Source: Hymenobacter glacieicola
GTDB lineage: Bacteria > Bacteroidota > Bacteroidia > Cytophagales > Hymenobacteraceae
Length of the DNA stretch: 64,000 nt
Direction: 5' to 3'
Assembly (NCBI RefSeq): GCF_014640315.1
Contig: NZ_BMGS01000003.1
Location: forward strand, 186,001 to 250,000
Shown: positions 7,932 through 17,354 of the stretch, piece after piece
How the letters are laid out: every line of letters begins with the position of its first letter
How positions within the stretch are numbered: position 1 is the stretch's first letter
Made by a program: the position numbers and the translations under genes
Notes under the pieces: generated by a model
The model's database searches: none
Told to the model about the DNA's origin: nothing
What the model saw: the letters and a program-made list of their open reading frames with translations, nothing else

Positions 7932-10900
7932 CTAGCGCCGGGTAGAATCTGGGCGGGCGGTGGCGGAGCGGGCACTGGTGCGGCGGGCCGAATCGGGGCG
8001 AGCCGTTACGGGGCGCAGGCGGGTTGAGTCGCGGCGGGGCGCGTTAGGCGCGGCGTTGGTTGAGTCCCGGTTGGCGCGGCGATCCTGGCGGCGGCGGCGG
8101 CTTTCCAGCTTCACTTCCTCCTTTACTTCCTTGTCAATGCCCCGGAACAGGTCGGCCAGGTCACGGTAGTCACGCTGGAAGATCAGAGAAGCTCCTGTCC
8201 GGACAAACTGCCCGTCGATGTCGCCATACGCGTTGTTGCGGAAGGCCTGGAGGCGGATGCGGCCATTGGCCAGCACGTTGTATTCCACGCTCACGTCGCC
8301 GGCAAAGGCACTCACGCCCGCCTGGTTCTGGCCCGTGCTACCCTGGTTGCCGCCGCCCAAAGGCACGTCGGTGCCGAGGCGCACGGTGAGGCGGTTGTTG
8401 AGCAGCTGGCGGCGCACGGCCACGTTCAGGTCGGTGCGGGTTTTCTCGGCTCCGCTGCTGAAGTCGGCGTAGGAGTTCACGCCCAGCTCTACGCCCAGGT
8501 TAGAGAGGTAGGAGCCGGTAAGGTTGTTGAGCTGCTGGGTCAGCACCTGGCTGGCTGAGCCGCGCAGCTGTTCCGCTACTAGGTTGCCGCTGCTGCTCTT
8601 AAAGGGGTCGTCGGCCAGGAAGCGGTTTAGCACCAGCAAGGAAAACACTTGCTTGTTCAGCTCGCTTTCCTGGGAGGGTTGGCGCAGCTGGGTTAGGCGG
8701 GCCTCAATGGGGCCGCGCAAATCAGAACGGGCTTCCTCAGGCAAGCGAATATCAAAGCTGATAAGCGGCTTGAGCAACTGTCCCGTCACTTTCAGATCCA
8801 CCTCAAAGGGTAGCTGGTTGCGGGCCAGGGCATTCTGGGTTTCATCGGTGCCACCCTGCGAACTGATCAGCTCGGCGGGGGCGGCGCGCACGTTGTAAAT
8901 GGCCGTCACGTTGGCTTGCCCGTTGTAGGGGTCCCCGCTCCAGGTAATGGACGAGCCGCGGGCAATGTCGAATTCCCGCGAAGCCAGGTCGTAGAGCGAC
9001 ATCTGGTACTTGCCCTGGGTTACATCGAGGCGGCCGGTAAGGGTGATGTTGCCGGTGGGGTCGATGGCCGTGTTCAGGGTACCGTTGGCTTGCACGCGCA
9101 GGTTGTCGCCGGAGGCCTCATCCACCACAATGGTAAAAGGCGTGTTGTCGGTCACGGTTACCACGGCCTGAATGTCGTAGCCCGCGGCGGTTTCAGCCGA
9201 ATCAATGGCTACCTGCCGGGCCAGCATGGTATCAATAGGTGCGCTCTTGTCCACGAATTCCACAATACCGTCGCGCTCCACTTTCACCGGGTCATCGTTC
9301 GGGATGCCCACAAAGAAGTTAGAGCCATCGGCCACGCGGGCCCGGGTCCGGACCACCGGCAGCGTCAGGGTGCCCGTGATGCGCGAGTCGGAGTCGACCA
9401 GGAGCTTACCCCAGAACAAGTTGTTTTCGCGCCGCGAGCTTTGGATGGCCAGGAAGTTCTCGGTTGTCGCCTGCAAATCGAAGCGGAAGTCGGAGGTATA
9501 GTTGGTGGTGCGGATGTTGCCGTTGATGATGGCCTCATTGCCCACCGAGTCTTTCACCACGAAATTATCGAAGCCAATGCCCTGGTTGGTGAAGTCGATG
9601 TCCTGGGAAGCCAGGAAGTAAGGCGCCCCGAGCTGGGTAAGGGTAAAGGTGGCGTCGGGGGTAGTAGTGAGCGTGCCGTTGAGGTTGGGCTGGGCCACGG
9701 TGCCCGTTACGGCCAGCTGCCCGCTCACGCCCCCGGCCATCTGCTGCAACTGCCCCAGGGAGAACGGCTCGATGATTTTCAGATCCAGGCGGTTCACATT
9801 CACATCAAACTGGATAGGCGAGGGCGGGGTAGCCAGGTAGTAGCCCACGGCCCGCACGTCCATGCCCTGCTGGTTGGTCAGGCGGGCATCTACGTTGTAG
9901 CGGTCGGGGGTAGGGTTGGTGGCTTGCAGGGCTAGGTCGCCGATGGTAGCCTTATTATAGACGAAGCCGGCCAAGTTGGCATTGGCCGTAAACGCCTGCT
10001 TGGGCTGGCCCAGGCTGTAGGCAATGGCCTGCCCGTTGAGCGTGCCCGCAATCAGGGAGTCCTGGAAGCCCGCGGCCCGACCCAGCCCGTTGATATCCAG
10101 GTTCACCATGCTCATTTGCAGCGGGTACTGGGCCCCGGCCAGGGTTTGCAGGCTCAGGCTGCGCTGGTTGCGGCTGAACACCAGGTTTTGGGCGAACAGG
10201 GCGCCGGTAGAGGTAGTGTAGCGGATTTCGTTGTTGGGCGTAATGTCCCACTGCTTTTCGTCCAGCATCAGCTTGGGCTCGAAGCGGAAGGCGTAGGTAG
10301 CGCCCTGATTGAGCACGCGCAGGGCCCCGGCCAGGTTCAGCTTCTCGGCGCTATCCGACTCGGCAATGCGCAGCCGCGTCCCGATTTCGTTGTTCTGGAT
10401 GCTACCGGTTAGGCTGGGGTTCGGAATCTGCAAGGTAGTGTCCTGGCTGACGCGGCGCAGGCCCAGGGCGTAGTCCAGCTTCTGCGGGTCCGACTGCACG
10501 GCCAGCTTCAAGGAGTCCAGGGCGTAGCCCATGTACACGATGCGGCCAATGCGGGTGTTCAGGCGCAGGTCGGCGGCGCGGCTGTCGTAGGAGCCCGTGA
10601 GCTTGAAAGGCGTCAGGCGCTTGAGGTCAGGGACCAGCTGCTGCACCAGCCGCGGCTGCTTGAGGTTGGCCTCGAAGGTAAACTGCCGGTACTCTGAGGA
10701 GGGCCGGTACTGCACGCCGGGCAAGTCAAAGTAGCGGTCAATGTGGCGCTGCAGCTCCAGGGCCAGGTCGCCGAGGCGGGTGTTACCGCGCAGGGTCAGG
10801 TCGGCTACGCTGGAGGCAAAATCTACTTCGGTGCGGCCCGTGCGCTGCACAATGCGGCCCGTCACGGAGTCCAGGGCAAACGGCCGGTTGTTGCTGACAA

Positions 10901-13430
10901 TAACGATGCGGTTGCCCGAGAACGTACCGTTGAGCGTGTTCAAATCGGAGCCGCTGAGGTTGGCGTTCAGGTCGCCCTGCACGCGCAGGTCGCCGCCGGT
11001 GTAGAAGCCCAAGGCCGTAAGGTTGGCCCCGCGCAGGTTCAGCCGATCCACGGTGTAGGTGGGGTTCGAGGCGTTGCGCAGGTCAATGGTGGCCAGCAGG
11101 TCGAGGTTGAGGTTGGGGTCGTCCTTGCTACTGGCGTCCACTACGTAGCGGTTCCGGTCAATATCAACCTTGGCCGTGATGCCGCGGTAGGTGTAGCCGT
11201 TGTAGGTTGCCTGCTGCACGGTGGCGTTCAGCTGCCCGCGCAGTTGGTTGGGGTCGAGGCCGCCGCGGCCGTTCAGCGTGCCGCTGGCCGTTACCTTACC
11301 AATGGTCGGGTCGCCGAGGAACTTGCCCACGTCGAGGCCCTGAGTGCTAAAGGTAGCCGCTACCGGCTCCTGTCCCTGCGGCCCTTCGCCCACGTTTACC
11401 TTGGCAGTTAGGTTGCCAAAGCTGGTGGTAGCATGCAGGTTGGTATCAAAGACTAAGGCGGTGGGCCGTCCCCGGAATGTGCCACTCACCGTCAGGCGCG
11501 GGGGTAGGTTGTAGCCGGCCGGTAAGGTGCCGGCAGGTAGCAGGCCCTTGATGTCGGCGGCTGTGGAGGTGAACTCCCGAATGGTGAAGTCGGCGTAGAG
11601 GCGGCGGTCGGTATTCGGCAGGCCAACCAGGCGGCCCGTGGTACGGATGCGGGTGCCCTGGAGGCCGCGGAAGTCAATATTGGTCAGGGCCAGGTTGCTG
11701 ATGCGGCCCTGTATCTGCCCGCTCATAGTGAGTGGGGCGTTGGGGTTGATGCCCAGCTCGGGCAGGGTGCCGGCCGGCAGCAGGCTGCGCATGTCGGCCT
11801 CGGTGGTGCGCACGTAGCCCAGGTTCAAATCCAGAATCAGCCGGTCGTCGGTGTTGGGCAGGCCCTGAATCCGGCCGCCCCCGCGCACCACGGTATTGCG
11901 GAAGCCCACAAAGTCGAGGTTTTGCACGCGCAAGTCGCCCAGCCGCCCGCTTACTAGCCCGCTAATCAGGAACGACTGGTTGGGGCCACTGCTGAACGGC
12001 GGCGTATCAAGCAGGGTAGGCGTGATGTAGAGCACGTCGCGGAAGCCCAGGCGAGCCTCGCGCAGGTCACCGTTCAGCTTCAGGTTGGGCAAGTCGTCGG
12101 CAATGCCGGCCAGGTCCTTGTAACCAATGCCAATGCGCCGCTTCAGGTGGCTGTGGGGCGTCACCAGGTCCAGGTCGTTGAGCTGGATGCGGTGGTCGTC
12201 GTAGTGCACCTGGGCGGCGGCGCGGGTGATGGCAAAGCCGCTCTGCTCCTGGCCCGCCAGCTGCGTGATGCGGCCGGTGGTGCTGTCGGCGGAGTAGCGC
12301 AGGTTCTCGGTGTTGAGCGTCAGGTTCGTGAACTTCAGGTGGTTGTAGTCCATGCCCTTGATGCGCGTCCGCTGCCGGGGCTCGTTGAAGTTGTCGAAGG
12401 CCACGTCCACACCGTTGATGTCGGACTGCTTCAAGCTTACTACCCAGCTGGCTTCCTGGCCGGTAGCGTTTTCCACGGCGGCGTTCAGGTCGCGCACGGC
12501 TTCGGCCGGGTTTACTACCCGCTGCTCTACCGGCACGTTTTCGTTCTGGGCGTAGGCAAAGCTGGTATTGCGCAGCTTCAGCGTGTTCAGGGCCACGCGG
12601 CTGTTCACCAGGTCAATGTTGTCGGCCGTCACGTCGGCCTCCCCGATGCGGGTGTTGATAAACTGAGCCGAGGGGTCGTTGCGGTAAATCAGGCTCACGT
12701 TTTGCAGCTGGGCCCGGTTCAGGCCGAACTCCAGCTTGAGGGCCGCCGTGTCCTGGGGCGTATCCGGCGGCACCTTGGTTTGCCGGATATTAATACCTGT
12801 GTTGCGCAACGCGGCCTGATCCACGCGGTAGGTGGAGCCGTCCACGTCCACCTCGTCCATGCTCACGGCCAGCTCGCCTACCCGGGTGCGCACGTTCATG
12901 CCGTCCACCTGGTCGTTATAGGTAAGCAGGATGTTGGTCAGGCGCAGGTCGCCGATGTTGTACTGAAAGCCCGCCCCGGTCGTGTCGGCGGGGGTAGTGG
13001 CTACGGTTGTGGTGTCGCCGCTGGCAAAGGCCCGCACGATGAAGTCGTAGTTCGAGATGCTGTCCGGCTCGGTGCGCGTGATGGCCAGGCGCCCGTCGTT
13101 CAGCTCCAGGCTTTTCAGGTTGATCTGCGACTTGGTCAGGGCCCAGAGGTCGAGGTCGACGCCCAAATGGCCTACCGATAATAAGGTGTCGCCCTTCTGG
13201 TCCTCGATGTAGACCCCGTCCAGGCTGATGGCGTGCTTGAAATCCGTACGAAATTTGGCGATTCGTACGTCGGTTTGCAGTTTGTCCCGTAGATAATTCT
13301 CGGCTTTGCGGGCGGCGAAATCCTGCCCCGAGTCGGTTTGTAGGTACACGAAAACCCCGGCCACTACAAGTAGCACAAACGCAACCAGCCCCAACAGGGC
13401 GTAGAGAATACGACGCAGATAGACAGGCAA
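7932..13430 (-). CDS. TamB-like translocation/assembly protein (DUF490, AsmA-like)
   Basis: A 1832-residue protein with one N-terminal membrane helix (about residues 8-29, ILYALLGLVAFVLLVVAGVF), then a very long repetitive beta-rich region of the AsmA/TamB type (many LxLxG and xxNLTxL-like strands) and a C-terminal DUF490 region (QGKYQMSLYDLASREFDIARGSSI, then PLISFDIRLPEEARSD). TamB spans the periplasm and works with an Omp85 partner, or moves lipids to the outer membrane; the partner-like gene is immediately downstream. The tail after about residue 1770 is Arg/Ser/Thr-rich low complexity (RRDSTRLRPVTARPDSARR). The predicted start is TTG at 13430: there is no in-frame ATG between it and an upstream stop at 13458-13460. 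Length is in the usual Bacteroidota range. Confidence 0.88.
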   Translation of the reverse strand: MPVYLRRILYALLGLVAFVLLVVAGVFVYLQTDSGQDFAARKAENYLRDKLQTDVRIAKFRTDFKHAISLDGVYIEDQKGDTLLSVGHLGVDLDLWALTKSQINLKSLELNDGRLAITRTEPDSISNYDFIVRAFASGDTTTVATTPADTTGAGFQYNIGDLRLTNILLTYNDQVDGMNVRTRVGELAVSMDEVDVDGSTYRVDQAALRNTGINIRQTKVPPDTPQDTAALKLEFGLNRAQLQNVSLIYRNDPSAQFINTRIGEADVTADNIDLVNSRVALNTLKLRNTSFAYAQNENVPVEQRVVNPAEAVRDLNAAVENATGQEASWVVSLKQSDINGVDVAFDNFNEPRQRTRIKGMDYNHLKFTNLTLNTENLRYSADSTTGRITQLAGQEQSGFAITRAAAQVHYDDHRIQLNDLDLVTPHSHLKRRIGIGYKDLAGIADDLPNLKLNGDLREARLGFRDVLYITPTLLDTPPFSSGPNQSFLISGLVSGRLGDLRVQNLDFVGFRNTVVRGGGRIQGLPNTDDRLILDLNLGYVRTTEADMRSLLPAGTLPELGINPNAPLTMSGQIQGRISNLALTNIDFRGLQGTRIRTTGRLVGLPNTDRRLYADFTIREFTSTAADIKGLLPAGTLPAGYNLPPRLTVSGTFRGRPTALVFDTNLHATTSFGNLTAKVNVGEGPQGQEPVAATFSTQGLDVGKFLGDPTIGKVTASGTLNGRGGLDPNQLRGQLNATVQQATYNGYTYRGITAKVDIDRNRYVVDASSKDDPNLNLDLLATIDLRNASNPTYTVDRLNLRGANLTALGFYTGGDLRVQGDLNANLSGSDLNTLNGTFSGNRIVIVSNNRPFALDSVTGRIVQRTGRTEVDFASSVADLTLRGNTRLGDLALELQRHIDRYFDLPGVQYRPSSEYRQFTFEANLKQPRLVQQLVPDLKRLTPFKLTGSYDSRAADLRLNTRIGRIVYMGYALDSLKLAVQSDPQKLDYALGLRRVSQDTTLQIPNPSLTGSIQNNEIGTRLRIAESDSAEKLNLAGALRVLNQGATYAFRFEPKLMLDEKQWDITPNNEIRYTTSTGALFAQNLVFSRNQRSLSLQTLAGAQYPLQMSMVNLDINGLGRAAGFQDSLIAGTLNGQAIAYSLGQPKQAFTANANLAGFVYNKATIGDLALQATNPTPDRYNVDARLTNQQGMDVRAVGYYLATPPSPIQFDVNVNRLDLKIIEPFSLGQLQQMAGGVSGQLAVTGTVAQPNLNGTLTTTPDATFTLTQLGAPYFLASQDIDFTNQGIGFDNFVVKDSVGNEAIINGNIRTTNYTSDFRFDLQATTENFLAIQSSRRENNLFWGKLLVDSDSRITGTLTLPVVRTRARVADGSNFFVGIPNDDPVKVERDGIVEFVDKSAPIDTMLARQVAIDSAETAAGYDIQAVVTVTDNTPFTIVVDEASGDNLRVQANGTLNTAIDPTGNITLTGRLDVTQGKYQMSLYDLASREFDIARGSSITWSGDPYNGQANVTAIYNVRAAPAELISSQGGTDETQNALARNQLPFEVDLKVTGQLLKPLISFDIRLPEEARSDLRGPIEARLTQLRQPSQESELNKQVFSLLVLNRFLADDPFKSSSGNLVAEQLRGSASQVLTQQLNNLTGSYLSNLGVELGVNSYADFSSGAEKTRTDLNVAVRRQLLNNRLTVRLGTDVPLGGGNQGSTGQNQAGVSAFAGDVSVEYNVLANGRIRLQAFRNNAYGDIDGQFVRTGASLIFQRDYRDLADLFRGIDKEVKEEVKLESRRRRQDRRANRDSTNAAPNAPRRDSTRLRPVTARPDSARRTSARSATARPDSTRR

Positions 13431-13638
13431 AGGGCAGAAGATAGAAATGGAACTCAGTCAGCCAAACGGTAAAACCCCCGTGCAGGTTGACCCTGCCTTG
13501 CTTTTACCGACCTGTTTGCCGCTTATATCGACCAGAAGATTCTTCCTATCGAAGAACAGGGCGCGGCTGGCCGGAAACCTTGTACTTTCCAATCCAGGAT
13601 TGTAGGTTCTTCTGTTTCGCCCTTCCACGTTCACGCCG

Positions 13639-14073
13639 TTGCTCTTCTCTGCCCACTCCTACCCCCGAATCATCAGTTTCTGTCGACGGGCCTTTGGATT
13701 AGTGGCGCTGGTTTCAGGGGTTTCCCTGACCCCGGCCGCTGCCCAGTCGGCCCCCGGCTCGCCTACGACTTCCGCCGCGCGCACCGTCTCCTTCACCGGG
13801 GCCGTGTTCAGCGACAGTGGACACCCCCTGGCCGGGGCCACCGTTACAGTAGTAGGCCGGGCAGCCAGCACCGTAACTACTAATTCCGAGGGCTTCTTTA
13901 TAATGCCACTAGTGGCAGGGCAGCCCGTACGCTTTCTGGTAGCCTTCCCGGGCCACGCCCCGGAACAAGTGGAGTTGCGCGCCCCGGAAAAGGAGAAAAA
14001 CTTGGTTGTCACGCTCCAGACTCAAACGGCCAAAGCCGGCCGTGGCCGCAGCAGCAAGCCCCGACGCAACTAG
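13639..14073 (+). CDS. Secreted carboxypeptidase-like regulatory domain protein
   Basis: A 144-residue protein with a probable signal peptide (hydrophobic GLVALVSGVSLTPAAAQSA, cleavage near residue 36) followed by one carboxypeptidase-D regulatory-like beta-sandwich: VSFTGAVFSDSGHPLAGATV, TNSEGFFIMPLVAGQPVRFL. Such domains occur on Bacteroidota surface and TonB-linked proteins. The tail is basic (RGRSSKPRRN). The TTG start at 13639 is the best available because no ATG precedes the signal segment in frame. It is transcribed divergently from the TamB-like gene. No specific function can be assigned. Confidence 0.65.
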   Translation: MLFSAHSYPRIISFCRRAFGLVALVSGVSLTPAAAQSAPGSPTTSAARTVSFTGAVFSDSGHPLAGATVTVVGRAASTVTTNSEGFFIMPLVAGQPVRFLVAFPGHAPEQVELRAPEKEKNLVVTLQTQTAKAGRGRSSKPRRN

Positions 14074-14300
14074 GGCGCAAGGCACCTTAAGCAGGCAGCG
14101 TCGGATTTTATTTTGCCGGATTGATGGGCCATTTTGTGGTCCCGGCTGGCAAGAAATCAACCAAGCATCAACCGTTCATCAACGAGGCATTAGCGGGCAG
14201 AAATCTGCCTGTAACTACCTTGTTACGGCTGCCCCAACGGCTTTTCATCAGCGCTTTAAGAGTTATCTTTCGGGCCCATTTCTAAGTAAATAAGTCCCCG

Positions 14301-17036
14301 ATGATTCTTCGCTTTACGCTACCCTTCCGCACCACCTGGGGTCAGCGCCTGGTAGTCTGTGGCTCCCTACCCAGCTTGGGCCAGTGGAACCTCGACCACG
14401 CTCTGAACCTGCACTACCACCCCGATTCTGGCACCTGGGCGCAGGAAATCAGCGTGCCCGATGATCAGCTGGCTACGGTGGAGTACAAGTACCTGCTGCT
14501 GGACGAAGGCGACGGGGGCAAGCATTGGGAATGGGGCCCGAACCGCACCATTGGTTACGAGGCCGGCCGCTTTACGCGCGTAGTTCTGGAGGACTTCTGG
14601 CGGGCTCCGGCCCTACCCGAAAACGAGCTGCACACGGCCGCCTTCACCAAAGCCCTGATGCGGCGCCCCGGCCCGCCTACCCCGGCCGCACCGCTTCCCG
14701 GTTCGGCCGACTCCGTAGTGCGCTTCCAGCTCTCGGCCCCGCGCGTAGACTCCGACCACCTGCTGTGCGTGCTGGGTTCCGATCCGGCCCTGGGCAGCTG
14801 GGACGCCCAGCGCGCCGTTATCCTGTCCGATGCCGCCTACCCCACCTGGCGGGCCGAAGTAGCGCTGGCCCAGCCGGAGCAGACCACCCGCTACAAGTAC
14901 GGTATCTGGGACCCGCGCGAGCAGAAAATCGTGCACCTGGAGGCCGGCGAGGACCGCCTGATTTACGCCGCCGAGGACAAGCGCACCCTGCGGGTGAAGG
15001 CCGATGACCAGTTTCGCTACCCTACCGGCAACTGGCGCGGGGCGGGTGTGGCCCTGCCCGTGTTTGCCCTGCGCAGCCGCCGCGGCCTGGGCGTAGGCGA
15101 GTTTCCCGACCTGAAGCTGCTGGTTGACTGGGCCGTAGCCACCGGCCTGAAGCTGGTGCAGGTGCTGCCCATCAACGACACCGTGGCCACCCACACCTGG
15201 GTGGATAGCTACCCCTACGCCGCCATTTCGGTTTTTGCCCTGCACCCCCAGTACCTGAACCTGGAAGCCATTGCCGAGCTGCAGGACGCGGCGGCCCGCC
15301 AGGAGCTAGACCAGCTGCGCGAGGAGCTGAACGCCAAGGACTTCGTGGATTACGAGCCCGTGATGAACGCCAAGTGGAAGTTCATCAAGCAGCTGTATCA
15401 GCAGGAGAAAACGCGCTTTTTGGCCGATGCCGGTTACCGGCAGTTCCGCCAAGAGCAGCAGGCCTGGTTGGTACCCTACGCGGCCTTCTCGGGCCTGCGC
15501 GACCGGTTCAACACCGCCGATTTTTCGCAGTGGCCCGAGGAGTTTCGCACCCCGGCCCAGGTAGCCGAGCTAACCCGCGAAGACAGTGCCGGCTTTGATG
15601 AGTTCGGCATTCACTTCTTTACCCAGTATTACCTTGATAAGCAGCTGCGTGAGGCCGTAGACTACGCCCGCCAGCACGGGGTAGTGGTGAAGGGCGACCT
15701 GCCCATTGGCATCTACCGGCACTCCGTGGATGCCTGGACCCAGCCCGAGCTCTACCACATGCACCAGCAGGCCGGCGCCCCCCCGGACGATTTCTCGGTG
15801 ACGGGCCAAAACTGGCGCTTCCCGACCTACAACTGGGAGCGGATGGCTGAGGATGGCTACCAGTGGTGGCAGCAGCGCATGGGCCACCTGGCCCGCTACT
15901 TCGACGCCCTGCGCATAGACCACATTCTGGGCTTCTTCCGCATCTGGGAGATTCCCGGCCACTCGGTGGAGGGCCTGCTGGGCCACTTTTCGCCCGCCTT
16001 GCCGCTGCACCAGCACGAGATTGAGCAGCGCATCGGCTGGTTTGATTATGGCCGCCTGTGCGAGCCATACATCCGCTGGCATGTGCTCCAGGAAACCTTC
16101 CACGGGCAGGCGCAGGCCGTGTTCGATGAGTTCATGGAAGACGCCGGCCACGGCGCCATTCGCCTAAAGGAATTTGTGCGCACTCAGCGGCAGGTAGAGG
16201 CTGTCATCAGCGAAAAAGTGCAGCAGGACCCGGCTAACACCGACCACTACACCTGGCTGCGCACCGGCCTGTACCGGCTTATCAACGAGGTGCTGTTCGT
16301 GCCCGACGACCAGCAGGCCGGCTTCTACCACCCTCGCATTACCCTGCACCTGAGCCGCTCGTTCCGGGAGCTGGACGAGCAGACGCGCCCGCGCCTGCAG
16401 GAGCTGTACTTCGACTTCTTCTACCGCCGCCACGAGGATTTCTGGCGCCGGCAGGGCCTGGTAAAGCTCCCCGCCGTACGCTGGGCCACCGACATGCTGA
16501 TTTGCGGCGAAGACCTGGGCATGGTGCCGGAGTCGGTGCCTGGCGTGATGAAAGCCTTAGGCATTCTGGGCCTGAACATTCAGCGGATGCCTTCAGACCC
16601 GAGCGTGGAGTTCGGCAACCCGGCCGTGGCCCCTTACCTGTCGGTGGTAAGCCCCGGCTCCCACGACATGAGTACGGTGCGCGGTTGGTGGGAAGAAGAC
16701 CGGGAGAAAACCCAGCGCTTCTTCGAGCATCTGCTGGGGCACTGGGGCCAGCAAGCCCCGCAGTACTGCGAGCCGTGGGTAGCTCGCGAAATCACGGAGC
16801 AGCACCTGCACTCTCCCGCCATGTGGGCCATCTTCCCCCTGCAGGATTTGCTAGCCATGAATGAGCAACTACGCCGACGGGACCCACTAGCCGAACAAAT
16901 TAACGTACCGGCTAACCCGACCCATTTTTGGAAATACCGGCTGCATATAGCCTTGGAAGATTTATTGAATGAAACATGCTTGACGGATGAGTTGCGCCAG
17001 CTTGTTGAGCGAAGTGTCCGTTGCCAGGTGTACTAA
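14301..17036 (+). CDS. malQ: 4-alpha-glucanotransferase with two CBM20 starch-binding domains (GH77)
   Basis: A 911-residue enzyme that transfers alpha-1,4-glucan segments between maltodextrins. Two N-terminal CBM20-like domains (about 1-100, VVCGSLPSLGQWN; about 133-235, LCVLGSDPALGSWD) precede a GH77 catalytic barrel. Visible catalytic residues are D540 in LRIDHILGFFR (nucleophile) and E737 in CGEDLGMVPESV (acid/base), with SHDMSTVRGWW supplying the third acid. The layout resembles the plant DPE2-type enzyme rather than the shorter E. coli MalQ. The ATG follows a short A/T-rich leader. A strong terminator follows it, so the gene is probably monocistronic. The galactokinase gene lies about 9 kb downstream, but no maltose operon is visible. 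Confidence 0.95.
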   Translation: MILRFTLPFRTTWGQRLVVCGSLPSLGQWNLDHALNLHYHPDSGTWAQEISVPDDQLATVEYKYLLLDEGDGGKHWEWGPNRTIGYEAGRFTRVVLEDFWRAPALPENELHTAAFTKALMRRPGPPTPAAPLPGSADSVVRFQLSAPRVDSDHLLCVLGSDPALGSWDAQRAVILSDAAYPTWRAEVALAQPEQTTRYKYGIWDPREQKIVHLEAGEDRLIYAAEDKRTLRVKADDQFRYPTGNWRGAGVALPVFALRSRRGLGVGEFPDLKLLVDWAVATGLKLVQVLPINDTVATHTWVDSYPYAAISVFALHPQYLNLEAIAELQDAAARQELDQLREELNAKDFVDYEPVMNAKWKFIKQLYQQEKTRFLADAGYRQFRQEQQAWLVPYAAFSGLRDRFNTADFSQWPEEFRTPAQVAELTREDSAGFDEFGIHFFTQYYLDKQLREAVDYARQHGVVVKGDLPIGIYRHSVDAWTQPELYHMHQQAGAPPDDFSVTGQNWRFPTYNWERMAEDGYQWWQQRMGHLARYFDALRIDHILGFFRIWEIPGHSVEGLLGHFSPALPLHQHEIEQRIGWFDYGRLCEPYIRWHVLQETFHGQAQAVFDEFMEDAGHGAIRLKEFVRTQRQVEAVISEKVQQDPANTDHYTWLRTGLYRLINEVLFVPDDQQAGFYHPRITLHLSRSFRELDEQTRPRLQELYFDFFYRRHEDFWRRQGLVKLPAVRWATDMLICGEDLGMVPESVPGVMKALGILGLNIQRMPSDPSVEFGNPAVAPYLSVVSPGSHDMSTVRGWWEEDREKTQRFFEHLLGHWGQQAPQYCEPWVAREITEQHLHSPAMWAIFPLQDLLAMNEQLRRRDPLAEQINVPANPTHFWKYRLHIALEDLLNETCLTDELRQLVERSVRCQVY

Positions 17037-17354
17037 ATTTGATGGTATAACGCTTTTTTTACTGAAGCTCCGCTGTATAGCGGAGCTTTTTTTATTTCTA
17101 TAATATCTAATAAATCCAATCAACTACCTACCTTCGTACTGGTTTGCGGCTTCTCCAAAAGTTGGATAAACACTTCCTGATATAAGAATTTCATCCTTCC
17201 TCTGACTACTCAAAAGAGAATGTTTACCGAGGGATATCTGCAATTGAGCGAATAGTGCTGAAGGAGGCCCATGCTGCTAAGTAGTTTCGTTCTTCACCGC
17301 TAGCGTTCAGCTAGCTACTGCCCGATTTCAAAACCTTCCATACATACTTTTTGC
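17037..17354. other. Intergenic region between malQ and the T9SS adhesin
   Basis: This 318-base gap holds the malQ terminator at 17065-17095 and otherwise AT-richer leader DNA before the adhesin. I see no ORF, RNA gene or clear promoter match in it. Confidence 0.5.
17065..17095 (+). terminator. Rho-independent terminator after malQ
   Basis: A perfect 10-bp stem (17065-17074 with 17079-17088, AAGCTCCGCT) with a 4-nt loop, followed by a T-rich tract. Confidence 0.88.
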
